DNA of 8,680 nt from a bacterium. GTDB lineage: Bacteria > Chloroflexota > Dehalococcoidia > Tepidiformales > Tepidiformaceae. Location of the stretch: positions 1 through 8,680 of the forward strand of contig CAMAUF010000070.1 in the NCBI GenBank assembly GCA_945861295.1, given 5' to 3'. Each line of letters opens with the position of its first letter. Position 1 is the stretch's first letter. The translations under genes were made by a program, and so were the position numbers. Positions 1 through 5,939 of the stretch are shown here, piece after piece. The notes under the pieces are model-generated. The model did no database searches and was not told the DNA's origin. It saw only the letters and a program-made list of their open reading frames with translations.

Positions 1-11
1 GGCTCGACGCC

Positions 12-54
12 ATGTTCCGCTGGCACCGCGCTCCCTGGTGCCCCGAACATTTTT
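12..54 (+). terminator. Rho-independent terminator of an upstream gene outside the window
   Basis: An inverted repeat is followed directly by a T-run. The outer arms ATGTTC (12-17) and GAACAT (45-50) enclose perfect inner arms GGCACC (22-27) and GGTGCC (37-42), with a 9-base loop and a small internal bulge (CGCT opposite CC). Five T residues follow at 50-54. The T-run is on the plus strand only, so it should end a plus-strand transcript entering from the left. This makes the next gene (start 136) the beginning of a new transcription unit. Confidence 0.75.
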
Positions 55-90
55 AGAGGCGCGGTTGCGTCCACGGGCCTGCCTCTGATG

Positions 91-96
91 TAGGAT
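91..96 (+). promoter_or_regulatory. Possible -10 element (TAGGAT) upstream of the DUF4389 gene
   Basis: TAGGAT matches the sigma-70 -10 consensus at four of six positions and lies 45 bases before the ATG at 136, downstream of the terminator at 12-54, where a promoter is expected. The best -35 candidate is TTGCGT (65-70), but its 20-base spacing is longer than usual. A purine-rich Shine-Dalgarno stretch, AAGAGGTG (121-128), precedes the start codon. The promoter assignment is weak; the ribosome binding site is reasonable. Confidence 0.3.
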
Positions 97-135
97 GCGC
101 GTGCAGGGAGGCTTCCCCTGAAGAGGTGTTGCAGC

Positions 136-708
136 ATGGCCGCCGATTACCCGGTGAAGGTTCTCATCGCCCCGACCGCCCCGCAGAGCAGGCTCACCGT
201 TTTCTTTCGAATCCTCATGGTGATCCCGCACGCTATCGTCCTGAACTTCCTCCAAATCGCCCAGCTCGTCGTCACCGTCCTCGCCTGGTTCAGCATTGGG
301 ATCGTCGGCAAGTACCCGTCTGGAATGTACGGTTTCTCCACCGGGATGCTCCGCTGGACAGCGCGCGTTGGAGGGTATGGTGGCCTCCTCACTGGCGCCT
401 ACCCTCCGTTCTCGCTTGATGACGACGACTACCCGGTGCGCTTCGTCGTAGAGCCGGCACTGACCGGTCGCAACCGGATTACCACGTTCTTCCGGATGTT
501 CATGATCATCCCGCACGTGGTCGTGCTCTATTTCGTCATGCTGTTCGTCGGCCTCATCACATTTCTGGCCTGGTTCGCGGCCCTTTTCTCCGGTCGGGTA
601 CCGGCTGGTATGCACGGGCTGATGGCCGGAGGTCTGCGTTGGCAGATCCGCCTCGGCGCCTACCAAATGCTGCTCACCGATGCGTATCCGCCGTTCTCGA
701 TGGAGTAG
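136..708 (+). CDS. Tandem DUF4389 membrane protein
   Basis: This is a 190-residue membrane protein of unknown function. It consists of two copies of a roughly 90-residue unit (about residues 5-95 and 98-190). Each copy has a YPV start, an FFR-(I/M)-(L/F)-M-(V/I)-IPH motif leading into a long hydrophobic stretch ending in LAWF, then a (Y/V)P(S/A)GM segment, an LRW motif and a closing AYPPFS. This is the pattern of DUF4389 (PF14333), found in actinobacterial and Chloroflexota membrane proteins; the family has no established biochemical role. Two to four membrane segments are likely, centred near residues 28-58 and 120-150. The ATG is preceded by AAGAGGTG at 121-128. It stands alone on its strand, between the terminator at 12-54 and the convergent gatA gene 10 bases downstream. 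Family assignment is confident; function is unknown. Confidence 0.85.
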   Translation: MAADYPVKVLIAPTAPQSRLTVFFRILMVIPHAIVLNFLQIAQLVVTVLAWFSIGIVGKYPSGMYGFSTGMLRWTARVGGYGGLLTGAYPPFSLDDDDYPVRFVVEPALTGRNRITTFFRMFMIIPHVVVLYFVMLFVGLITFLAWFAALFSGRVPAGMHGLMAGGLRWQIRLGAYQMLLTDAYPPFSME

Positions 709-718
709 CGCCGCCCGC

Positions 719-2182
719 CTAGGCGATCTCAGGCAACCGGTTCGCGAAGCCTGTGGCGCGTTCGAAGGCGTGGCCCGCCGAAATCACGCGGCCTTCGTCG
801 AAAAAGTTGCCGATGATCTGCAGCCCGACCGGCAGGCCTTCGCTCAGCCCGCAGGGGACATTCATCGACGGCAAGCCCGCGACTGAGGCCGGGATGGTGT
901 AGATGTCGTTGAGGTACATCGCGAACGGGTCTTCGACTTTCGCGCCAATTGGGAACGCGACCGTCGGGGAGGTCGGCGTCACGATCACGTCGTACTTCGC
1001 AAACGCCGCTGCGAACTCGCGGTTGATCAGGGTGCGTACCTTCTGGGCCTTGAGGTAGTAGGCGTCGTAGTAGCCGGCGCTGAGGGCGAAGGTGCCGAGC
1101 ATAATCCGCCGCTTCACTTCCGGCCCGAAGCCGGCCGCGCGCGTCGCCTCCATGTTCGCCCACATGGTGGGGCCGGTGCGGTCGGAGAAGCCGTACTTCA
1201 CGCCGTCGTAGCGGGCCAAGTTCGCGCTCGCCTCGCAGGGCGCGATGATGTAGTAGACGGCGAGCGCGTGCTCCGTGCTCGGCAGGGAGAGCGAAAGGTC
1301 GACTTCCGCGCCGAGGGATTCGAGGGTCTTGAGCGCGGCTTCGAATTGAGCGCGGACCCCGGGCTGCATGCCGGGGATGAAGTATTCTCGGGGCACACCG
1401 ACGCGAAGGCCGCGGATGTCGCGGCCCAAGTAGGCGCGCATGTCGGGCATGGGCTCGGGGTTGGTGGTGCTGTCGCGCGGGTCGTGGCCGCCGATGCAAT
1501 CGAGCATCGTCGCCACATCTTCGACATCCCGGCCGATCGGGCCGACTTGATCGAGGGAGCTGCCGAAGGCGATGATCCCAAAGCGACTAACGCGACCGTA
1601 GGTCGGGTCCAGGCCCACAACGCCGCAAAGGCCGGCGGGCTGCCGGATGCTCCCGCCGGTATCGCTGCCGAGGGCGATGAGGCACTCGCCAGCCGCGACG
1701 GCCGCCGCCGAGCCGCCCGAGCTGCCTCCCGGCACGAGCGAGAGGTCCCAGGGGTTGTGTGTCGGTCCGAAGGCAGAGTGTTCGGTGCTCGATCCCATGG
1801 CGAATTCGTCCATGTTCGCCTTGCCGACCATGACCGCCCCGGCGCGGCGGATCTGCTCGTAGACGTGGCTGTCGTAGGGCGGCACGAAGTTTTCCAGGAT
1901 GCGCGAGCCCGCCGTGGTGCGGACGCCCTTGGTCACGATCAGGTCTTTGACCGCGACCGGGAGGCCAGTCAGCGGCGACGCCGTCCCGGAGGCAAACATG
2001 GCGTCGGCCGCGCGAGCCTGTTCGAGGGCGAGTTCCGCGGTCACCGTTACATAACTATGAACGCGGGCTTCCACCTCGGCCACCCGATCCAAGACGGACT
2101 GAGTCAGTTCAACCGCCGAGAACTCCCGCGCGCGGAGGCCCTCGTGGGCGGCGTGGCCGGTCATGCGCCAAAGGTCGCTCAT
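719..2182 (-). CDS. gatA: Asp-tRNA(Asn)/Glu-tRNA(Gln) amidotransferase subunit A
   Basis: GatA is the amidase subunit of GatCAB. It hydrolyses glutamine and sends the ammonia to GatB, which converts Glu-tRNA(Gln) or Asp-tRNA(Asn) to the correctly charged amide form in the cytoplasm. The 487-residue length is normal for the family. The amidase-signature Ser-cisSer-Lys triad is visible: Lys79 in AVKDLI, Ser154 in PGGSSGGS and Ser178 in SDTGGSIRQPA, the same numbering as reported for Staphylococcus aureus GatA. The NMDEFAMGSS and SSLDQVGPIGRDV blocks are also typical. The ATG overlaps the gatC stop as ATGA (2179-2182), and no Shine-Dalgarno sequence precedes it, so translational coupling is likely. 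One oddity is LDPTYG (residues 191-196), where most GatA proteins have LKPTYG. A generic amidase is unlikely given the adjacent gatC. Confidence 0.97.
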   Translation of the reverse strand: MSDLWRMTGHAAHEGLRAREFSAVELTQSVLDRVAEVEARVHSYVTVTAELALEQARAADAMFASGTASPLTGLPVAVKDLIVTKGVRTTAGSRILENFVPPYDSHVYEQIRRAGAVMVGKANMDEFAMGSSTEHSAFGPTHNPWDLSLVPGGSSGGSAAAVAAGECLIALGSDTGGSIRQPAGLCGVVGLDPTYGRVSRFGIIAFGSSLDQVGPIGRDVEDVATMLDCIGGHDPRDSTTNPEPMPDMRAYLGRDIRGLRVGVPREYFIPGMQPGVRAQFEAALKTLESLGAEVDLSLSLPSTEHALAVYYIIAPCEASANLARYDGVKYGFSDRTGPTMWANMEATRAAGFGPEVKRRIMLGTFALSAGYYDAYYLKAQKVRTLINREFAAAFAKYDVIVTPTSPTVAFPIGAKVEDPFAMYLNDIYTIPASVAGLPSMNVPCGLSEGLPVGLQIIGNFFDEGRVISAGHAFERATGFANRLPEIA

Positions 2183-2466
2183 TCGAGCACCGCGCGGACC
2201 CGGAAGTAGCCGTCTTCCTGCTGGGGCGCGTTGCGGAGGACCACGCTCGCGGGGAGCGATGGCGCGATGGCGTCCTCTCGCATCACGTTGGCGAGGGGCA
2301 GCGGGTGGGCCGTAGGCTCGACACCTTCCGTGGGGACGGCGGCGAGTGTCTCGAAGTGGTCGAGGATGGCGGAGAGCTGCCCGGCAAGGCGCTCGACTTC
2401 GGGCGCGGTCAGCCCGACGCGCGCGAGGCGGGCGATGTGGAGGACGTCGCTAGGAGAAAGGGCCAT
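2179..2466 (-). CDS. gatC: Asp-tRNA(Asn)/Glu-tRNA(Gln) amidotransferase subunit C
   Basis: GatC is the small subunit that wraps around GatA and GatB and stabilises the GatCAB amidotransferase. The 95-residue product has the standard family length. It shows the characteristic N-terminus SPSDVLHIARLARVGLT, then a helical LAGQLSAILDHFETL segment, the VEPTAHPLPLANVMREDA region, and a C-terminal segment with APQQEDGYFRV that packs on GatA. It is the first gene of a two-gene operon with gatA, overlapping it by 4 bases. gatB is not present in the window and must be elsewhere, as in many bacteria with split gat genes. The ATG at 2464-2466 has only a weak ribosome binding site; an AAGGAGG lies 21 bases upstream, too far to be standard, and no in-frame start codon lies closer to it. 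Confidence 0.95.
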   Translation of the reverse strand: MALSPSDVLHIARLARVGLTAPEVERLAGQLSAILDHFETLAAVPTEGVEPTAHPLPLANVMREDAIAPSLPASVVLRNAPQQEDGYFRVRAVLE

Positions 2467-2584
2467 TGCGCAAGGGTACCAGTGAGGCCTCCTTAGGGCC
2501 TCGTCTTTCCCGACGTTTCAGGGCCTTGGTGGTACGCTCGTTGGTGATGACTGCCTGCCGGCGTGTCGAGAACGGGGAGACCGG
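2467..2584. other. Divergent intergenic region between gatC and the PBP gene
   Basis: This 118-base region must hold promoters for both the leftward gatCA operon and the rightward PBP gene, but I see no convincing -35/-10 pair on either strand. It contains a small imperfect palindrome at 2485-2501 (AGGCC and GGCCT arms around TCCTTAG). GGGGAG at 2574-2579 lies five bases before the GTG start of the PBP gene and is its Shine-Dalgarno sequence. Confidence 0.5.
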
Positions 2585-5500
2585 GTGAAAACCGTGCTGC
2601 AACGGCGGACTGCCCGGCGGCGGCGTGCTCGCGCCCACCCCAGCGGTGGCGGCGTGATGGTCAAGATCTTGATCATCGCGAGCCTCAGTGTGGTCACTCT
2701 CGGCGTCATGGCCGCAACCGCGGCGGTCGGCGCCGTCTGGACCGTGTATCAACACTACGCCGACGATTACGTGCCCATCGAGACGAAGCTGCTTCAGGTC
2801 AACGCCGGTCTGACCGAAATCTACGACCGGGGCGGCCCGAAGGATGGCATCCTCCTCGGCGCGCTGACGAACCCAGACGCCCAGCTCCTGAACCCGGTGC
2901 CGCTGGACCGGATCTCGCCGTGGATGACGCTCGCCACCGTCTCTACAGAAGACGACACCTTCTACGACAATCCGGGGATCAACTGGCGCGGCCTGCTGCG
3001 AGCGGCCAAGGAGAACTACATCGATGGTCAGGTCGGTTCGGGCACGGGCGGTTCGTCCATCACCCAGCAGCTGATCAAGAACGTGTACATCTGCCCGAGC
3101 ATCAGCGTTGGCGCCGAACGCGTCTGCGTCCAGGCGGAGCGGACCGTCGACCGGAAGCTGCGCGAGATCGCCTATGCCCTGGAGCTGGAAAAGGACTACA
3201 CAAAGGAGCAGATCCTGCAGTGGTACCTGAACCAGATTTCCTACGCCGACCGCTACGTTGGCGTCGAGGCCGCGGCCCAGGGGTACTTCCGCAAGCCGGC
3301 AGCGGACTTGACGCTGGCGGAATCGGCGCTCCTCGCCGGGATACCCTCCTCGCCGGCCCTCTATCACCCGCGCGAGAACTGCGTCCTCAACGAGGCCGAG
3401 CTGTGCATCGAGGATGAGCTCGGCCGCACCTCAGTGGGCGGGGCAGCGAAGGAGCGGCAAGAGCTGGTCCTGGACCTCATGGTCGACCACGAGCGCATCA
3501 CCCGCGAGGAAGCGGAAGCGGCGAAGGCTGAACCTTTGCAGATCTACCCACGGACGGAGTCGATCAAGGCCGCCGCCTTCATCGACAGCCAGGTCGAGCC
3601 CCGGCTGATCCGGATGTGTTTGGCCGAGCAGCTGCCTCTCATCGAGGGCGCGACCGACTGCTACGCGAGCGTCCATTCGGGCGGCTGGAAGGTGACGACG
3701 ACCCTCGACTACCGCGAGACCGAAGTCGCAATCCAGATGATTCGTGAGCGCATCCTCGATGGCCTCGCCAAGGGCTGCGAGTGCAACAACGCCGCGATCG
3801 CGACGATCGACCCCGCCAGCGGCCAAATTGTGGTCTATGCGGCCAACCGCGACCCGGACCTGCTGTCAGACGCCCGAGTCAAAGGCGACATCGACCAGCT
3901 CAACGAAATCAACCAGCCCGGTTCGTCCTTCAAGCCGGTGGTCTATCTCACCTGGTTCGACGCCTTGGGCCGGAGCCCGATGAACATCCTTTGGGATACG
4001 AGCCCGCTCCCGGTGGAGCAGACCGAAATCACGAACCCGCGAAGCGATGGCAAGGTGAGCGAAGGTCTGATTACCGCGCGTGCGGCGCTCGGCGGGTCCC
4101 AGAACGTCGGCGCGTTCCGGGCCGCCGCGGAGGCTGGCGTCGACAACGTCATCGAGATGGCGAAGCGTATGGGCATCACGACTCTCGAACAGGATTTCGA
4201 CCCGACGTTTCGGTCCCATCCCGACGTGAAGTACGGGGCGTCGATCGCCACCGGCGGGGCCAACATCCGCGCTATCGATATGGCGTACATGAACTCCGTG
4301 ATCTCGAACATGGGAATCATGGTCGGGGTCCCGCATCTGGCACGCACGTTGGACATGGACTCGCTCCGCAGCACGGCGCTCGATACCGGCGCCAAGTATG
4401 ACGAGGCGATCCGCCAGCGCCAGGATTTCGCGCTCGGTCACGTCCGGCTTCCCGGGAGCCGGGCGTTGGACCCTGTCGTCATCCTTCGCGTGGAGGACCG
4501 CGACGGCAACGTCCTGTACGACCACGACAACGCGAACGACTTGCAACGCGTCCAGGTTGTCAACGCCGGCTCGGTCTGGCTGGTGCACTCCATCATCAGC
4601 GATTGCACGTCCCGGTTCATCATTTGGGGCTGCGGCGGGAGCAACACCGACCTCGCCCTCGAATCGTTCATGGAAGGTGGTGTCCGAGTCCCCACAGGTG
4701 TAAAAACAGGGACACAGCAAGGCCCGAAGAACGCGTCCGATACGCTCGAAACCTGGATGAACGGCTACTCCCGCCATGCGGCAGTCGCGCTCTGGGTGGG
4801 GAACACGAACAACGACCTCGTCAAGGATGGCCCAGGGGCGAACTATGCTTCGGCCAACACGACGGTGAGACTCTTCAAAAGCTGGATGGGCGAGTATCAC
4901 GGCTATCTCAAGCGCCTCGGCGTAATTTCGGCGCCGCTGAACTTTAACGAGGTCCGTCCGAACAACGTCGCCCAGGTCGAGTTCCTCTCGCCGACGACCG
5001 AGAGGGGCGCGGACGGCGGCTGTGAACAGAAAGTGACCGCATGGGTGCGGACCGACATCAAGCCGTACTACGACTGCAGCCCGGTGGAGGTCGACGCGCG
5101 AAACAACTTGCTCGTCGGCGATGGGAATGTGACGCCCCGAGAGTTCCGGGTCGTGAAGGACTTCGTGCGGCCACCGCTCTTCAAACCAGATGACGCCGAG
5201 AAGCTCGCCGAGAAGTTCCCAATCCCCCTCTTGCCCACGAAGAAGAGCACGGGCTTGGCTGCGGTGGCGTTGGCCAACCCCAAGACGGGCGAGACGATCT
5301 CGACCGTGGTCGAGGTGGTTGGGACCGTAGCGGCCGGCAAATGGCAGCTCGAATACGGCGCCGGGCCTTCGCCGACGGAGTGGAAGCTGATCGCCAAGGG
5401 AGAGCAGAGCGTCGACAACGCGCTCCTCGGGTCGTTCGACCCCAAGGATCTGCCTGAGGGCGTCTACGCCATCCGCCTGTCCGTCACCCCCGGAAAGCTC

Positions 5501-5629
5501 GTCGTGACCACCCTCGTCAACGTCAGGACAGGCCCTGTGACACCCACGCCCTCGGGAACGCCGTCCGGTACCCCCGGCCGCGGGACACCTACACCGACCC
5601 CGGGCACGACGCCCATTCAGTTCCGGTAG
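2585..5629 (+). CDS. Bifunctional class A penicillin-binding protein (GT51 transglycosylase / transpeptidase)
   Basis: This PBP1-type enzyme polymerises lipid II into glycan strands and cross-links the peptides on the outer face of the membrane. The 1014-residue product has a short basic N-terminus and one membrane helix (about 26-48). The GT51 domain follows, with catalytic Glu122 in the EDDTF motif, GGSSITQQ (155-162) and the KEQILQWYLNQI motif. The transpeptidase domain has all three active-site motifs: SSFK with nucleophile Ser447 and Lys450, SQN (505-507) and KTGT (707-710). A beta-rich tail (about 883-982) and a Thr-Pro linker (983-1014) complete it, an arrangement I associate with Chloroflexota. 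Several cysteines come in close pairs (170/181, 266/274, 345/359, 398/400), consistent with extracytoplasmic disulfides. The GTG start has GGGGAG five bases upstream. The gene appears monocistronic. Confidence 0.95.
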   Translation: MKTVLQRRTARRRRARAHPSGGGVMVKILIIASLSVVTLGVMAATAAVGAVWTVYQHYADDYVPIETKLLQVNAGLTEIYDRGGPKDGILLGALTNPDAQLLNPVPLDRISPWMTLATVSTEDDTFYDNPGINWRGLLRAAKENYIDGQVGSGTGGSSITQQLIKNVYICPSISVGAERVCVQAERTVDRKLREIAYALELEKDYTKEQILQWYLNQISYADRYVGVEAAAQGYFRKPAADLTLAESALLAGIPSSPALYHPRENCVLNEAELCIEDELGRTSVGGAAKERQELVLDLMVDHERITREEAEAAKAEPLQIYPRTESIKAAAFIDSQVEPRLIRMCLAEQLPLIEGATDCYASVHSGGWKVTTTLDYRETEVAIQMIRERILDGLAKGCECNNAAIATIDPASGQIVVYAANRDPDLLSDARVKGDIDQLNEINQPGSSFKPVVYLTWFDALGRSPMNILWDTSPLPVEQTEITNPRSDGKVSEGLITARAALGGSQNVGAFRAAAEAGVDNVIEMAKRMGITTLEQDFDPTFRSHPDVKYGASIATGGANIRAIDMAYMNSVISNMGIMVGVPHLARTLDMDSLRSTALDTGAKYDEAIRQRQDFALGHVRLPGSRALDPVVILRVEDRDGNVLYDHDNANDLQRVQVVNAGSVWLVHSIISDCTSRFIIWGCGGSNTDLALESFMEGGVRVPTGVKTGTQQGPKNASDTLETWMNGYSRHAAVALWVGNTNNDLVKDGPGANYASANTTVRLFKSWMGEYHGYLKRLGVISAPLNFNEVRPNNVAQVEFLSPTTERGADGGCEQKVTAWVRTDIKPYYDCSPVEVDARNNLLVGDGNVTPREFRVVKDFVRPPLFKPDDAEKLAEKFPIPLLPTKKSTGLAAVALANPKTGETISTVVEVVGTVAAGKWQLEYGAGPSPTEWKLIAKGEQSVDNALLGSFDPKDLPEGVYAIRLSVTPGKLVVTTLVNVRTGPVTPTPSGTPSGTPGRGTPTPTPGTTPIQFR

Positions 5630-5632
5630 GAG

Positions 5633-5658
5633 GAAGCGGCGCCGGAGTGCCCCGCTTC
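5633..5658 (+). terminator. Hairpin just after the PBP stop, possible terminator
   Basis: Seven-base perfect arms GAAGCGG (5633-5639) and CCGCTTC (5652-5658) enclose a 12-base loop and begin three bases after the PBP stop codon. The position suits a transcript end. There is no T-run, so a canonical intrinsic terminator is not shown; it could instead be a 3'-end stabilising stem. Confidence 0.4.
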
Positions 5659-5742
5659 GAGTCTGCTTAAGCGCCATTGTTGAAGCGCACCATCTACGCC
5701 CAAGGCCGATCCTCGAGGCCGGTCCGAACCTTGAGTCTCCTT

Positions 5743-5774
5743 GCCCGCGATCGCCTCGGCGGCGTGCCGCGGGC
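5743..5774. repeat. GC-rich inverted repeat, possible second terminator stem
   Basis: Perfect 7-base arms GCCCGCG (5743-5749) and CGCGGGC (5768-5774) flank 18 bases that can form a small inner stem (CGCC with GGCG). GGGGCTTT follows. With only three T residues, intrinsic termination is uncertain. In GC-rich DNA such a stem can arise by chance. Confidence 0.3.
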
Positions 5775-5882
5775 GGGGCTTTGAAGACTCTTGCCGTGCG
5801 GAGCCGGTCCCTAGCGGCGCCGAACAGTCCGGCGGGCCTTCGTGCGTGCCTAAGGGCCGCGACTTGCTTGGCACGTGGCGAT

Positions 5883-5933
5883 TGGAGTGCGCGCTTCGCC
5901 CGCTGTAGAGTCCTCTCCGTAGGGCGCGGAGGG
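5883..5933 (+). promoter_or_regulatory. Probable promoter and ribosome binding site of the receptor-like TIR gene
   Basis: TTGGAG (5883-5888) and TAGAGT (5906-5911) are separated by 17 bases, the optimal sigma-70 spacing. Transcription would start near 5918. GGAGGG (5928-5933) follows and lies six bases before the TTG at 5940, a good Shine-Dalgarno placement. The -10 is embedded in the 12-base element CGCTGTAGAGTC (5901-5912), which recurs with two changes before the next TIR gene. The -35 is only a partial match. Confidence 0.45.
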
Positions 5934-5939
5934 CGCGGT

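Larger units (their letters stand above)
5630..5939. other. 310-base intergenic region between the PBP gene and the first TIR gene
   Basis: No confident protein or RNA gene lies here. The reading frame of the downstream gene is open back to a TTG at 5781, but that extension (53 residues rich in Arg, Ala and Cys) would bury the signal peptide and lacks a good ribosome binding site, so I treat it as non-coding. The region holds two inverted repeats (5633-5658 and 5743-5774), an 8-base CCTCGAGG palindrome near 5711-5718, and a probable promoter and Shine-Dalgarno sequence for the downstream gene. Confidence 0.5.

Noticed and set aside
1268..2209. A 313-codon open frame on the plus strand across gatA
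   Set aside because: It is antisense to gatA, is Ala/Arg/Gly-rich and shows no domain; it is a mirror-frame artefact.
2485..2501. A palindrome (AGGCC/GGCCT) between gatC and the PBP gene as a terminator or operator
   Set aside because: The arms are only five bases, there is no T-run, and it lies upstream of both genes. It could be an operator, but nothing supports that beyond the symmetry.
2450..3367. A 305-codon minus-strand frame over the gatC-PBP divergent region
   Set aside because: It covers the 5' third of the PBP gene on the wrong strand, and its product has no recognisable motif.
3866..5677. A 603-codon open frame on the minus strand opposite the PBP gene
   Set aside because: It is antisense to a PBP with all its catalytic motifs intact. 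Its translation is low-complexity Arg/Val/Asp-rich with no recognisable domain, typical of the mirror frame of a GC-rich gene.
5700..5760. A tRNA T-arm-like GGTCCGAACC string
   Set aside because: The flanking bases do not form the T-stem, and no matching anticodon or acceptor arms are present.
5781..5939. N-terminal extension of the receptor-like TIR protein to TTG 5781
   Set aside because: It adds 53 residues rich in Arg, Ala and Cys before a normal signal peptide, overlaps the best promoter, and lacks the good ribosome binding site found before 5940.
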